A stretch of 64,000 bases of DNA from Bacteroides sp. (GCA_023665805.1 JAMPDJ010000002.1:122063-186062), one strand, 5' to 3'; positions 1 through 9,538 are shown, counted from the stretch's first letter. Program-made: numbers and translations. Notes: generated from the sequence alone by a model not told the origin.

Positions 1-63
1 TCTTCACCGGCACCGTTTCCGATGGTTTATGGAACAATTGCAAGTCGTATACAGATTCCACAT

Positions 64-1431
64 TCAATCCCTGCGGAAAATATCTCGCGTATAGACCTTG
101 TCCCTCACATCGTCCAAAACAGAATCGTAGCGGTTGGCAATGATGGCACGGCTCACGTCCTTGAAACGAGCAAGGTCGTTCACAACCCGCGACCCAAAGA
201 ACATCGCGCCGTCCTCCAAAGTCGGTTCATAGATTACAACCTGCGCCCCCTTGGCCTTGATTCGCTTCATTATGCCTTGTATGGCACTTTGACGGAAGTT
301 GTCGGAATTACTTTTCATCGTCAGGCGATATATGCCTATGACAGGAACTTCCATTGCCTCGCCAGAGGCAGAATCCACAAACTGATTGTTGGAACTGTAC
401 CCATACCACCCCGCACGGTGAAGGACGGCATCGGCAATATAATCCTTGCGTGTACGGTTGCTCTCCACGATTGCCGTCATCATCTGCTGCGGAACATCCT
501 GATAATTGGCCAGAAGCTGCTTGGTATCCTTGGGCAGGCAGTAGCCGCCATAACCGAAACTTGGATTGTTGTAGTGTGTTCCTATACGCGGATCCAGACC
601 TATGCCCTGAATGATGGCAGCAGAGTCCAATCCTTTCATCTCGGCATAGGTATCCAGCTCATTGAAATAGCTGACGCGCAGGGCCAAGTAGGTGTTGGCA
701 AAGAGTTTCACGGCCTCCGCCTCCTTGGTACCCATGAACAGGCAATCGACATTCTCCTTGATGGCCCCCTGTTGCAACATGCGGGCAAAAACGTGGGCCG
801 CCTCCTCCAAATCCGGAGCAGCCAACCGTTCTATGGCCTCGTTCAGATTGCCGTCCTCGTCACCTGCGTTTATAGGACGCGGATAACCTACGATGATACG
901 CGAGGGATAGAGATTGTCATACAAGGCCTTGCTTTCACGAAGGAACTCTGGAGAGAAGAGCAGCCTCAGCTTGCGACCTGTCCATCCCCGTCGTGCAAAG
1001 ACAGCCGCATATTTGGCATATAGCGACCGTGTATAGCCCACCGGAATGGTGGACTTGATAACCATGGTGGCCTGCGGATTAACCTCCAGCACCAAATCTA
1101 TCACGTCCTCAATATGGTGAGTGTCAAAGAAATTCTTTACCGGATCATAGTTGGTAGGCACCGCTATCACCACATAATCGGCATCCGCGTATGCCTTGGC
1201 ACCGTCCAAAGTAGCAGACAGATTCAACTGTTTCTCGGCAAAATACTTCTCTATGTACTCGTCCTGGATTGGCGAGATACGACGGTTTATTTTCTCTACC
1301 TTTTCAGGCACCACATCCACCGACACCACGCTATGGTGTTGCGAAAGCAATGTGGCGATGCTCAGTCCGACATACCCTGTGCCGGCCACGGCTATTTTCA
1401 ATTCATCAAAGTCTCTCATACGTTCTATCAT
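64..1431 (-). CDS. ugd: UDP-glucose 6-dehydrogenase family protein
   Basis: A nucleotide-sugar dehydrogenase that oxidises a UDP-hexose (probably UDP-glucose) to the uronic acid with two NAD+, supplying capsule or LPS precursors in the cytoplasm. The 455-residue protein has the Rossmann motif GTGYVGL near residue 17 and the catalytic-cysteine motif GYCLPKD with Cys near 298. A second in-frame Met at residue 5 (start 1419) is an equally possible start. It lies 33 bp downstream of rmlA on the same strand, so the two are probably cotranscribed. The exact substrate is inferred from family membership; other UDP-sugar dehydrogenases look similar. Confidence 0.9.
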   Translation of the reverse strand: MIERMRDFDELKIAVAGTGYVGLSIATLLSQHHSVVSVDVVPEKVEKINRRISPIQDEYIEKYFAEKQLNLSATLDGAKAYADADYVVIAVPTNYDPVKNFFDTHHIEDVIDLVLEVNPQATMVIKSTIPVGYTRSLYAKYAAVFARRGWTGRKLRLLFSPEFLRESKALYDNLYPSRIIVGYPRPINAGDEDGNLNEAIERLAAPDLEEAAHVFARMLQQGAIKENVDCLFMGTKEAEAVKLFANTYLALRVSYFNELDTYAEMKGLDSAAIIQGIGLDPRIGTHYNNPSFGYGGYCLPKDTKQLLANYQDVPQQMMTAIVESNRTRKDYIADAVLHRAGWYGYSSNNQFVDSASGEAMEVPVIGIYRLTMKSNSDNFRQSAIQGIMKRIKAKGAQVVIYEPTLEDGAMFFGSRVVNDLARFKDVSRAIIANRYDSVLDDVRDKVYTRDIFRRD

Positions 1432-1464
1432 TTACAAAACAGGTTCCACTCCCCCATGCTCAAG

Positions 1465-2361
1465 TCACTCTCTGCCGGTTCCCTTTATTTCATCTATGAC
1501 CTTCAGAAGGTACTGCCCGTACTGATTCTTCAGCATGGGTTCGGCCAGTTGGCGCATGCGCTCCTCCGTAATCCAGCCTTGACGATAGGCTATACCTTCG
1601 AGACAGGCAATCTTCAATCCCTGACGCTTCTCCAGAACTTCTATGTATGTGGAGGCCTCGCTCAGTGAATCGTGTGTGCCGGTATCCAGCCAGGCAAAAC
1701 CGCGTGCCAACGTCTGCACCCTCAGTTCGCCTCGTTGCAGGAAATGCTGATTGACCGTGGTTATCTCATATTCCCCACGTGCCGATGGTTTTATGTTTCT
1801 GGCCACATCCACCACCCTGTTGGGATAGAAATACAGTCCCACCACGGCATAGTTACTGCGCGGACGGGCTGGCTTTTCCTCAATGGACAGGCAGTTGCCT
1901 TTGGCATCGAACTCTGCCACACCATAACGTTCAGGGTCGTTGACCCAATAGCCAAAGACCGTTGCCTTGTCATCCTCCGTCACTGTACGAACAGCCTCCC
2001 GCAGCATACCGGTAAAACCTGCCCCATGGAAGATGTTGTCACCGAGAATCAGGCAAACACTGTCATCGCCAATAAAGTCGGCACCGATGGTAAAGGCCTG
2101 TGCAAGTCCGTCGGGCGAAGGCTGTTCCGCATACGAGAACTTCACACCGTAATCGGAACCATCTCCGAGAAGACGCTCGAAGCCGGGAAGGTCAAAGGGT
2201 GTGGATATAATCAAAATCTCGCGTATGCCTGCCAACATCAAGACGCTGATGGGATAATACACCATGGGTTTGTCATATATGGGCATCAGCTGCTTGGATA
2301 TGCCTTTGGTGATAGGATACAGACGAGTCCCGGAACCGCCTGCCAACACAATACCTTTCAT
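1465..2361 (-). CDS. rmlA: Glucose-1-phosphate thymidylyltransferase
   Basis: Makes dTDP-glucose from glucose-1-phosphate and dTTP, the entry step to dTDP-rhamnose and related sugars. The 298-residue length is normal for RmlA. The N-terminal nucleotide-binding signature GGSGTRLYP (residues 8-16) is followed by [12 protein letters not shown], and LGDN appears near residue 107. No rmlB, rmlC or rmlD is adjacent; the next gene is ugd, so this may be the edge of a polysaccharide locus continuing left of the window. A Bacteroidetes-type promoter lies about 30 bp upstream. Confidence 0.95.
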   Translation of the reverse strand: MKGIVLAGGSGTRLYPITKGISKQLMPIYDKPMVYYPISVLMLAGIREILIISTPFDLPGFERLLGDGSDYGVKFSYAEQPSPDGLAQAFTIGADFIGDDSVCLILGDNIFHGAGFTGMLREAVRTVTEDDKATVFGYWVNDPERYGVAEFDAKGNCLSIEEKPARPRSNYAVVGLYFYPNRVVDVARNIKPSARGEYEITTVNQHFLQRGELRVQTLARGFAWLDTGTHDSLSEASTYIEVLEKRQGLKIACLEGIAYRQGWITEERMRQLAEPMLKNQYGQYLLKVIDEIKGTGRE

Positions 2362-2390
2362 ATTCGTATCTGTTTATGGTTTATGCACCG

Positions 2391-2421
2391 TAAAGATACC
2401 CATTATTCTTGACAAAGCCAA
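2391..2421 (-). promoter_or_regulatory. Predicted promoter of rmlA-ugd
   Basis: On the minus strand a TTG (2419-2421) and TATCTTTA (2391-2398, seven of eight matches to TAnnTTTG) are separated by 20 bp, which fits the Bacteroidetes primary sigma factor promoter. The predicted transcript start is about 20-25 bp upstream of the rmlA ATG. Confidence 0.5.
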
Positions 2422-2505
2422 CATTTGGATGCCATTTTATATCCACACGCCATACTATTTGGCACTGCCTGTATCACGAAAGCCGGCTACACGATGCAAA
2501 CGCCG

Positions 2506-3351
2506 TCATTTCAAGGACTGCAGGATTTCCTTCACCAGATGTTCCACAACAGAAGGCTTGACCCCGAACCTCGGAGCGAGCAACATATCCCTTGGAGCCG
2601 ACGAGGCGTAACGCTCGACACGTATGTCCGATTTCAACCTGTGTACAAAATCTGCCACAAGTCTTGCATAAGATTCCAAGGTGAAAGACAAAAAGTCCTC
2701 GGGACAACGTTCCCATTCATCGGCCATAGGTGTACCACGGAGAACCTGCAACTGATGCAGCTTGACGGAGGATACTGGCAGAGCGTTGACGGTATCCGCC
2801 TCATGCAAGATGTCATCGCGGCTTTCTCCCGGCAAGCCCAACATCAGGTGAACGGTCACAGGGATGTCCCATTTGTGACACATGCGGATCGCATCCATGG
2901 ACTGTAAGGCCGTATGGCCGCGGTTGACACGCTCCAACGTGCGGTCATAGAAAGACTCACACCCCAATTCCAACCTCACCACATAGCCACGATGGCGTAT
3001 GGAATCCAACAACTCCAGCACTCCGGCATCTATGCAATCAGGCCTTGTGGCCACCACCAAGCCAATGACATCCGACACCGCCAAGGCCTCATCGTACTTG
3101 CGTCTTAGTTCCTCCAACGAACCATATGTCGATGTGTAAGCCTGGAAATAGGCCAGATACTTCATGTCGGGATATTTGCCACGAAAGAAAGCCTTGCCGG
3201 CCTCCATCTGCCCGGCTATGGACTTATGCCGCCTGCAATACTGCGGGTTGAAAGAGTCGCAGAGGCAAAAGGTACACCCTCCCCTTGCCACACGTCCGTC
3301 ACGATTGGGACAAGTGAAGCCTCCATCCAACATTATCTTCTGCAACTTCAT
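2506..3351 (-). CDS. TIGR01212/YhcC-family radical SAM protein
   Basis: Radical SAM protein of the YhcC-like family; the substrate is unknown. The cluster-binding cysteines are in CPNRDGRVARGGCTFC (Cys 14, 26 and 29 of this start), followed by a family-typical radical SAM core. Length is 281 residues. Relatives usually have about 20 more residues (a YNDY...R-type lead-in) before the QKI segment. Here the reading frame is closed by a TAG 18 bp upstream of the ATG, so the N-terminus really is short. It lies 34 bp downstream of the DHHW gene and is probably cotranscribed with it. Confidence 0.85.
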   Translation of the reverse strand: MKLQKIMLDGGFTCPNRDGRVARGGCTFCLCDSFNPQYCRRHKSIAGQMEAGKAFFRGKYPDMKYLAYFQAYTSTYGSLEELRRKYDEALAVSDVIGLVVATRPDCIDAGVLELLDSIRHRGYVVRLELGCESFYDRTLERVNRGHTALQSMDAIRMCHKWDIPVTVHLMLGLPGESRDDILHEADTVNALPVSSVKLHQLQVLRGTPMADEWERCPEDFLSFTLESYARLVADFVHRLKSDIRVERYASSAPRDMLLAPRFGVKPSVVEHLVKEILQSLK

Positions 3352-3385
3352 GGAATCAGTTCTCCCCGCCTACTGCATCTTGCCA

Positions 3386-4948
3386 TCATATCCCGAAGCT
3401 TGTAGAATCGCCATCCGTTGCCCTCTGGCCGTTATCCAAAACAGGCATATGCATTTCATCCTCCGGAACCGCAGACGGCATCGGAACAGAAGAAGGCACC
3501 TTGGCCGAATCCTTTTTAGGCATGGTCATGCTGTCCTGTGCGACCTTGGCCTCGCCCCTGGTTCGATTCTTGTAGAACGAAGTACTGGGATTATCGGTAC
3601 TGCCCTCAGGCATTGTCAAGAAGAATTCATAAGCACGGTAACGGCCGCCACATGCCTGAAAGATGTTGTTTGCAAACAGAATGTCCGTTATCCCGTTTTC
3701 ACGCACATACCGCTTCATGTTGTGCGTAAAGTAACGGCCATCAACCACATGAATCTCCTCGAAAGAGTAGAAGAGATATCCCGGCAGTGCATTGCCGTAA
3801 CTATCCTTAAGAATGACAAGGCGGCGGCCGTTCCCCACATTGGTGCGCACCTGGGTCAGTTTGGTATCTCCGCCCATGAACGTGCTGTAGGCCATTGAAC
3901 TACCATCCTTGAAATGCTTGAAATATGCTTCCTTGTGACTGCGCCCGACAGAGGTTATCTGGTAATTTTCGTCTATGGTGTAATTCTGGAACGTGGTCTC
4001 GTATTCGGCTTTCAATGGCATGTAATAAATGAAATCCTCGGGAGCCTTCTTCACCGCAATATCCTGAGAGTAACCGTACATGGTTCCCACGAAACGATGA
4101 ACTGTATCCGTACTGTAGTAGCCTGCCTCGTCAAGGTCATGGAAAGGCACGTCCGCCACCTCGGCGAACTTGCGGGCGGCATAGTATGCGCCAAGCGGAG
4201 ACCAATGGTGGTCGGTGCGGAGATATATGTTCTCGGCCGCATGCTCGCCCAAGACAGTATATATGTCCACTGCCTGCACTGTCGAATCCAAATGGTTGTA
4301 GATATTGCGAATGGTGGCAGACTGGTCACGACTCATCTTGCTAACTTTCTCAGGCATATAATATGCAGCCGCAGATGGCACCACCATGCAGTAGACATTG
4401 ACATCGGGAAAAGCCTGCTTGTACTTGTTACACGCCCGTGCATAAGATGTGCCGGCCTTGGCGCTGCCGCCAAAGCACATCAAGGCGCGGACGTTCTCGT
4501 CTTTCCCTATTATCACTATGCCAGCATTGGCAACCTTGGCCTTCTCGTTGGCCGTCAGCCTGTTGACGTATTCCTCCGGATTGCGCTCGTCGTCCTCCGT
4601 CTCCTCCTCCACCGACATGCCGTCCTCAACCTCGGTAAAATCTTCCATACCCTCGGTAGCGGCATGGAAAGTGACATTGTCATTCCCCATTTTCAATGTC
4701 GCCCAATCCTTGACCACCATGGAAAAGGTCATGAAGTCATCACGAAAGGGCTGGGAGTCCGAAAACCATGCACCGACACCATCGGCAAAGGCGCCGCTCC
4801 ACAGACTATCCGAGGAAAACACGGGAAAAGAGAGCGGCTCGCGTTTCTCCAGTTCAGAGTACCGTGTACGGGGAAACGTATCAAACACCACGGTGAAGGT
4901 GGTAAACAGTACCGCCACCAATGTCAAGTATATTTTGTCGCGATTCAT
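3386..4948 (-). CDS. DHHW-family protein (AlgJ/AlgX-like O-acetylation factor)
   Basis: A 520-residue protein with one N-terminal membrane segment (about residues 7-24) and a periplasmic SGNH-like domain. The family motif DHHW is at residues 246-249 (TDHHWSPLG). A later KDSYGN carries the likely catalytic serine. In alginate and cellulose systems such proteins work beside an MBOAT membrane acyltransferase to O-acetylate exported polysaccharide. An MBOAT gene lies immediately upstream in the same orientation, which supports that role. The acceptor glycan is unknown. An acidic, low-complexity insert (about 100-125) is unusual. Confidence 0.85.
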   Translation of the reverse strand: MNRDKIYLTLVAVLFTTFTVVFDTFPRTRYSELEKREPLSFPVFSSDSLWSGAFADGVGAWFSDSQPFRDDFMTFSMVVKDWATLKMGNDNVTFHAATEGMEDFTEVEDGMSVEEETEDDERNPEEYVNRLTANEKAKVANAGIVIIGKDENVRALMCFGGSAKAGTSYARACNKYKQAFPDVNVYCMVVPSAAAYYMPEKVSKMSRDQSATIRNIYNHLDSTVQAVDIYTVLGEHAAENIYLRTDHHWSPLGAYYAARKFAEVADVPFHDLDEAGYYSTDTVHRFVGTMYGYSQDIAVKKAPEDFIYYMPLKAEYETTFQNYTIDENYQITSVGRSHKEAYFKHFKDGSSMAYSTFMGGDTKLTQVRTNVGNGRRLVILKDSYGNALPGYLFYSFEEIHVVDGRYFTHNMKRYVRENGITDILFANNIFQACGGRYRAYEFFLTMPEGSTDNPSTSFYKNRTRGEAKVAQDSMTMPKKDSAKVPSSVPMPSAVPEDEMHMPVLDNGQRATDGDSTSFGI

Positions 4949-5004
4949 TGTCTGCTTGTTTCTTTAAGTCATTCCAAACCTGCATCCGTATCGGTCCGGA
5001 ATTG

Positions 5005-6495
5005 TCAGAACCTTGTATATATAAACGGATTACTGGTCTCCCCTATGAGCAAGGCCACACTTAACACCATGATGGCAAGCGAAAGAACCGAACGCGAAAG
5101 AAAGACCACGTTTTGTGTGAGCACGCTATCCTCGCCGGCATAGCGTACCAAATGTCGATAACACCATTCCCTCACAGGCATACAGAAAAGGATTGCCACT
5201 ATCCACAGCCAGAAGTGATCCGTGACGGCACTCACGCTGACATAGGAGTGAAGTTCCTCCGCTCCTCCGAACGCCTTGACAAAGAACAGCCTCATCTGGC
5301 CGAAGTCAGTAAAGTAAAACAATCCCCGGCCAAGCGTCACCATGCCCATGGCATACAGATGAAGCAAAGGCGAAGGTATATAGTCCATGACTTTGCGATA
5401 GCGTGGCCTTCCCTTGGCATCGGGTACAGGCAATGGCGCACCTACATTCTTCATCAGCGTATACTTTTCAAACAGCAGTATCACGCCAAAGTATAGACCC
5501 CAGCAAGCGAAATTCCAACTGGCTCCGTGCCAGAAGCCTGTCAGGAACCAGGTTGCAAGAATGTTGAACCACTGGTGACGCCTGTTGCCACCCAAAGGAA
5601 TGTAAACATAATCACGGAAGAAACTGCCAAGCGAGATATGCCAACGGTGCCAGAAATCCGTGATGGAGTTGCAGCAATACGGATGCTTGAAATTCTCATT
5701 GAAGTGAAAACCAAGACATCTGCCTATGCCTATGGCCATATCCGAGTAACCGGAGAAGTCGAAATACACCTGCAACGAATAGGCTAATATGCCCACCCAT
5801 GCCCCGGTAGTGGTGCATCCGTCAAAACCATGCACAAGGAACTGCTCCGCCACTATGCTCATCTGGTTGGCTATGATTACCTTCTTGCCAAGACCATAGA
5901 TAAAGCGGAACACACCGTCGGCCATATCCCTGAGGCTCACGTTACGTCGGTTTATTTCCTCGGCTATGGTGCCATAGCGCACGATGGGACCTGCTATCAA
6001 CTGCGGGAACATGCTTATGTACAGCAGCAAGTCCATGTACCTGCGCTGGGCAGGGCTTTCGCGCTTGTACACATCTATCAGGTATGATATGCTCTGAAAT
6101 ATGTAAAAGCTGATACCTATTGGCAGCGAAATCCTCGGGTCGGGAAGGGAGAGGCCGAACATGTCCAGCGTGGTGACGGCAAGGGAAGCGTACTTGAAGA
6201 TGCCCAAGGCCAGGACGTTTGCCGCCACACCGACATTCAAGGCCAGCTTGCGGTGTCCGGAGCCGGAATCTATCACCCGGCCGACATGGAAGTTGACAAA
6301 GACCATGGCCAACATCAGGAAGACATAAACCGGTTCTCCCCATGCATAGAACAACAACGAGAAGAAGACCAAGGCCATGTTGCGCAACTTAGGGCGCGAT
6401 GCCTGCAATTTCTTGTCAGCCCATGTCGCCAGCATGTAGCACAGGAAAAAACATGGCAGGAATGCGAACAGGAAAAACAAATCCGAGAATACCAT
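5005..6495 (-). CDS. MBOAT-family O-acyltransferase (AlgI-like)
   Basis: Polytopic membrane O-acyltransferase, 496 residues, expected to move acetyl groups across the inner membrane for polysaccharide or teichoic acid-like acylation. The MBOAT signature includes FWHRWHISL (about 282-290) and the catalytic-type histidine in GFWHGASWNF (His 323). Many hydrophobic segments span the whole length. The neighbouring downstream DHHW protein is the usual periplasmic partner, so the two genes look like one O-acetylation module. The acceptor polysaccharide cannot be told from the sequence. Confidence 0.92.
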   Translation of the reverse strand: MVFSDLFFLFAFLPCFFLCYMLATWADKKLQASRPKLRNMALVFFSLLFYAWGEPVYVFLMLAMVFVNFHVGRVIDSGSGHRKLALNVGVAANVLALGIFKYASLAVTTLDMFGLSLPDPRISLPIGISFYIFQSISYLIDVYKRESPAQRRYMDLLLYISMFPQLIAGPIVRYGTIAEEINRRNVSLRDMADGVFRFIYGLGKKVIIANQMSIVAEQFLVHGFDGCTTTGAWVGILAYSLQVYFDFSGYSDMAIGIGRCLGFHFNENFKHPYCCNSITDFWHRWHISLGSFFRDYVYIPLGGNRRHQWFNILATWFLTGFWHGASWNFACWGLYFGVILLFEKYTLMKNVGAPLPVPDAKGRPRYRKVMDYIPSPLLHLYAMGMVTLGRGLFYFTDFGQMRLFFVKAFGGAEELHSYVSVSAVTDHFWLWIVAILFCMPVREWCYRHLVRYAGEDSVLTQNVVFLSRSVLSLAIMVLSVALLIGETSNPFIYTRF

Positions 6496-6572
6496 ATCTA
6501 TTGTCTCTAATGACTATTGCTATACATTATGAATACTACGCCACAGTTGGTCCCCCCGGGGAACGATCCGCA

Positions 6573-8033
6573 TCAGGCATCCGCGTCCTTTTTGTTTTCC
6601 GATATATAGAGGAGCTTGTCGCCAACCTTCAATTCCATACGTCCATTGGGAATGATAAACTCCTTTCCGCGCTTCACCAGCATCACCAAGGTTCCGTTGG
6701 CTATGCCCATATCCATAAGGCGGTTACCGCTTTCCATCATGTCAGCCGTGAGGGTAACCTCTGTCAATTGACTGTCTATTTCCTCTGGGATTTCCACACC
6801 GAACTCATTGCCTTCCCGCTCGCTTGGCAGGTCAAGACGGAGCCAGCGTGCGACAGACGCTATGGTCATGCCTTGGAATATCAGCGACAGCAGCGTAATG
6901 AAGAACACAATGTTGAATATGACCTGCGACCCTGGTATGTCAGCCACCACAGGATAGGTGGCAAAGATTATTGGCACCGCGCCACGCAGTCCCACCCAAG
7001 ACACAAAACATTTGGCACGCCACGACATCCGGCGGAAAGGTGCCAGGCACAACATCACGGTAACCGGGCGTGCCACCAATATCATGAACACGCCTATGAG
7101 CAGAGCACTGAGCGTGACATCCAGCATCTCGTGCGGATTCACCAGCAAGCCCAACGATGTGAACATTACAATCTGGAAGAACCACGTCAAACCATTCATG
7201 AAAGTATTTATTTCCTTGCGGAATACCAGACGCTCGTTTCCCACCACCACGCCAAGTATGTAGACGGCCAGATACCCGTTTCCGTGCAGTATATTGGTGA
7301 GGGTGAAAGTGATGAATACGAGGCTGAGCAGAAGAATGGGATAAAGAGAACTGTTGGAAAGGTTTATCTTGTTGAGCAGCCACACTGTCAGACGTCCCAA
7401 GGCATATCCGGCTATACCGCCTACGGAGAATTGTATCAGCAAATCCTTCATCAGCACTCCAAGGCCGAAGTCGTTGCCTCCGGCTACGACCTGAATCAAG
7501 GCTATAGTCAGCATGTATGCCATAGGGTCGTTGCTGCCGCTCTCAAGTTCAAGCATCGGCTTAAGGTTCTCTTTCAGGTTCATGCCTTGCGACCTCAGCA
7601 GATTGAAGACCGAGGCGGAGTCCGTGGACGACATTGTGGCAGCCATCAGCATGCACGTCATCAACGGCATGACCAGATGCATGTCCTTGTACATCGTAAG
7701 AAGATAGATGAAGCCGCCTGTCAACGCCGTCGTAAGCAATACGCCCAGAGTAGACAATATCATGCCTTGGGTCATTACCGGACGTATCTCCTTCATTTTG
7801 GTATCCATGCCACCTGTGAACAATATGATGCTCAATGCCAGCATGCCTATGAACTGCGCATCCTGAGCACGGTTGAACTCAAGGCCAAGGCCGTCGGTGC
7901 CAAACCCCATTCCGACCAGAAGGAACAGCAGCAACGTGGGAATACCAAAACGGTAGCCCGTCTTGCTTATCAGGATGCTGCAGAATATCAGCACCGCACC
8001 TATCAATAATATGTTCTCGGCAGTAAAAACCAT
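6573..8033 (-). CDS. Potassium/proton antiporter, CPA family with TrkA-C domain
   Basis: Inner-membrane cation/proton antiporter of the NhaP2/CvrA type, about 486 residues. The N-terminal 390 or so residues form a multi-helix exchanger domain (LLVGMGFGTDG, GMDTKMKEIRP, SGSNDPMAYM). The C-terminal 80 residues look like a TrkA-C (RCK-C) ligand-binding domain. The reading frame is open to 8096, but I chose Met at 8033 because the family begins there and because a -7 box (8069-8076) lies inside the longer frame, placing the transcript start downstream of the earlier ATG. Exact ion (K+ or Na+) is inferred. Confidence 0.88.
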   Translation of the reverse strand: MVFTAENILLIGAVLIFCSILISKTGYRFGIPTLLLFLLVGMGFGTDGLGLEFNRAQDAQFIGMLALSIILFTGGMDTKMKEIRPVMTQGMILSTLGVLLTTALTGGFIYLLTMYKDMHLVMPLMTCMLMAATMSSTDSASVFNLLRSQGMNLKENLKPMLELESGSNDPMAYMLTIALIQVVAGGNDFGLGVLMKDLLIQFSVGGIAGYALGRLTVWLLNKINLSNSSLYPILLLSLVFITFTLTNILHGNGYLAVYILGVVVGNERLVFRKEINTFMNGLTWFFQIVMFTSLGLLVNPHEMLDVTLSALLIGVFMILVARPVTVMLCLAPFRRMSWRAKCFVSWVGLRGAVPIIFATYPVVADIPGSQVIFNIVFFITLLSLIFQGMTIASVARWLRLDLPSEREGNEFGVEIPEEIDSQLTEVTLTADMMESGNRLMDMGIANGTLVMLVKRGKEFIIPNGRMELKVGDKLLYISENKKDADA

Positions 8034-8068
8034 GGTCAGACACTGATTAGATATGACATAATCGGGCG

Positions 8069-8076
8069 CAAAGTTA
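8069..8076 (-). promoter_or_regulatory. -7 box of the antiporter gene
   Basis: Minus-strand TAACTTTG, an exact match to TAnnTTTG, about 36 bp before the chosen ATG at 8033. No convincing -33 TTG at the right distance was found. Confidence 0.4.
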
Positions 8077-8118
8077 CTATTTTTCCACCAATACATGTCC
8101 TTTCACATCTACTTTTTA

Positions 8119-8126
8119 TAACTTTG
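8119..8126 (+). promoter_or_regulatory. -7 box upstream of the nucleosidase gene
   Basis: TAACTTTG on the plus strand, 34 bp before the ATG at 8161, divergent from the antiporter promoter. The -33 element is not clear. Confidence 0.45.
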
Positions 8127-8160
8127 TCGCGAAGATTCACACATAACCATACCTACCCTC

Positions 8161-8889
8161 ATGAACATCACATACATCATTGCCATGCAGGCCGAGGCAC
8201 AACCGTTCATAGAACACTTCGGCGTGCAGGAAATTCCATATTTCTTTTCCCCTCTGCCCTGCAAACTTTACAGCACCGAACTCATCGGGCCATTCAACGT
8301 CCCAGTCCGGCTGAACGTCGTATGCAACGGACAACAGCACGGAAGCGACCTTGTCGGTTGCGAGGCGGCATCAGTGACCACATTGGCAACAATAGAAAAA
8401 CTGCACCCGGACATTGTCATCAACAGCGGCACGTGCGGGGCATTCCGTAGCCACGGGGCCGAAATAGCCCGCGTGTACATCGGCAATGCGTGCATGTTTC
8501 ACGACCGTCGTGTCCCGGGAGATGACAAGTGGGGCACCCAGGCCTTGGGCAACTATCCAGTATGGACAGGCTCCGAGACCCTGGCACGCAACCTGGCACT
8601 GGACATGGGCAAGGTCACCACAGGGTCGTCCCTGGACATGCAACCTTGCGACTTGCAGATTATCAGAGAGAACGGCGGCCAACTGAAGGACATGGAGGGA
8701 GCCGCCATAGCCTTCGTCTGTTCGCTTACGGGAGTGCCTGTCATGTTTGTAAAGAGCGTCACGGACCTGTGCGATGGCGGAGCAGAAACATACGAGGAGT
8801 TCTCCCGCAATCTGGCAGCGGCGTGCCAGACGTTGAATGAAGCCAACATACGGGTGATAGACTACCTCATCACGCATCCCATGGCATAG
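8161..8889 (+). CDS. 5'-methylthioadenosine/S-adenosylhomocysteine nucleosidase-like
   Basis: PNP/UDP-phosphorylase superfamily nucleosidase, 242 residues, predicted to remove adenine from methylthioadenosine and perhaps S-adenosylhomocysteine. Residues equivalent to the E. coli MTAN active site are present: Glu12 (AMQAEAQP), Met-Glu 178-179 (KDMEGAA) and Asp202 (SVTDLCDGG). The sequence around the active site (INSGTCGAF, KDMEGAAIAFV, SVTDLCDGG..EEF..NL) resembles plant MTN nucleosidases more than enterobacterial MTAN as I remember them. A futalosine hydrolase role is a weaker alternative. It is followed by a small TPR-like gene. Confidence 0.8.
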   Translation: MNITYIIAMQAEAQPFIEHFGVQEIPYFFSPLPCKLYSTELIGPFNVPVRLNVVCNGQQHGSDLVGCEAASVTTLATIEKLHPDIVINSGTCGAFRSHGAEIARVYIGNACMFHDRRVPGDDKWGTQALGNYPVWTGSETLARNLALDMGKVTTGSSLDMQPCDLQIIRENGGQLKDMEGAAIAFVCSLTGVPVMFVKSVTDLCDGGAETYEEFSRNLAAACQTLNEANIRVIDYLITHPMA

Positions 8890-8934
8890 AACACGCACAG
8901 ACAATACACTTCATATTATCATACAGCATCACAC

Positions 8935-9138
8935 ATGGACAACAGCATCATAGAGGCCATGATAGAGGCCATGACACAGGAACTGGAGAAGAACGGCCCA
9001 AACGCAAACGTTCTGAAGGAGCGCGGGCGTCTGAAAATGATAATCGGGAACAAGAAAGGTGCCATGGACGACCTTAGGCAGGCCGTAGCCTTGGATCCAA
9101 GCATCGTGGACGCCGTCAGCGGAGAGTTCCGCAAGTAG
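8935..9138 (+). CDS. Small TPR-like protein
   Basis: A 67-residue acidic protein. Its second half (VLKERGRLKMIIGNKKGAMDDLRQAVALDP) has the spacing of one tetratricopeptide repeat, preceded by a helical acidic segment. One TPR alone is shorter than a usual TPR domain, so it may act by pairing with another protein or as an oligomer. It lies 45 bp after the nucleosidase gene and may be cotranscribed. Function unknown. Confidence 0.65.
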   Translation: MDNSIIEAMIEAMTQELEKNGPNANVLKERGRLKMIIGNKKGAMDDLRQAVALDPSIVDAVSGEFRK

Positions 9139-9229
9139 AGGCAGCAATCAAGATTTGGTAAAAACAATGACATGTCCGGATTTTGTCCCCGTATTGTTGG
9201 TATCCCGATTATATCATGAACGCAACCTT

Positions 9230-9292
9230 GACAATACTATAGTCACACCCCAGACAATACTATGGCCATGGGAGCGACAATACTATAGTCAC
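9230..9292 (+). repeat. Tandem array with 23-bp period and dyad core (array 1)
   Basis: Three copies of GACAATACTAT begin at 9230, 9253 and 9276, exactly 23 bp apart; copies 1 and 3 continue as AGTCACA. The core GACAATACTATAGTC is nearly a palindrome around its central C. The segment before copy 1 reads ACCTT, as in the second array at 39831-39900. The array lies 256 bp upstream of the pheA start. There are no spacers between units, so this is not a CRISPR. It looks like a set of regularly spaced operator sites or iterons; the binding protein is unknown. Confidence 0.75.
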
Positions 9293-9530
9293 AGCTGTTC
9301 TTCGCGAGGACACAATGCATGTAGGATTTTTCATCCACTCCATATTCTTCCAACAGGCAAGGTCTGTAATGCGCGGACAGAATTCCGTCTCAAGGAGTTG
9401 GTAAAACATCCATGATATTGAGAAAAGTCCTGTGGGACACCGTTGGTTGAATTAGGGTAAACTTTCTACCTTTATCGGCAGTATGCGTCTTTTTTGTTGG
9501 TAGAAATGGCGTGATACTGTCAAAAAGATA

Positions 9531-9538
9531 TACCTTTG
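9531..9538 (+). promoter_or_regulatory. -7 box of the pheA operon
   Basis: TACCTTTG matches TAnnTTTG and ends only 9 bp before the pheA ATG at 9548, so the mRNA leader would be just a few bases. No good -33 element is visible at standard spacing. Confidence 0.5.

Noticed and set aside
22..1023. A 333-codon plus-strand open frame over ugd
   Set aside because: Antisense to a well-supported dehydrogenase with all catalytic motifs; the translation has no recognisable domain.
6399..8009. A 536-codon plus-strand open frame opposite the MBOAT and antiporter genes
   Set aside because: The His/Gln/Tyr-rich translation matches no family, and the minus-strand genes are clear. It is an antisense shadow.
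9230..9292. The 23-bp repeats considered as a CRISPR array
   Set aside because: Units are contiguous and only the first 11-17 bp are conserved, with at most 12 bp between cores. No spacers of proper length and no cas genes are present.
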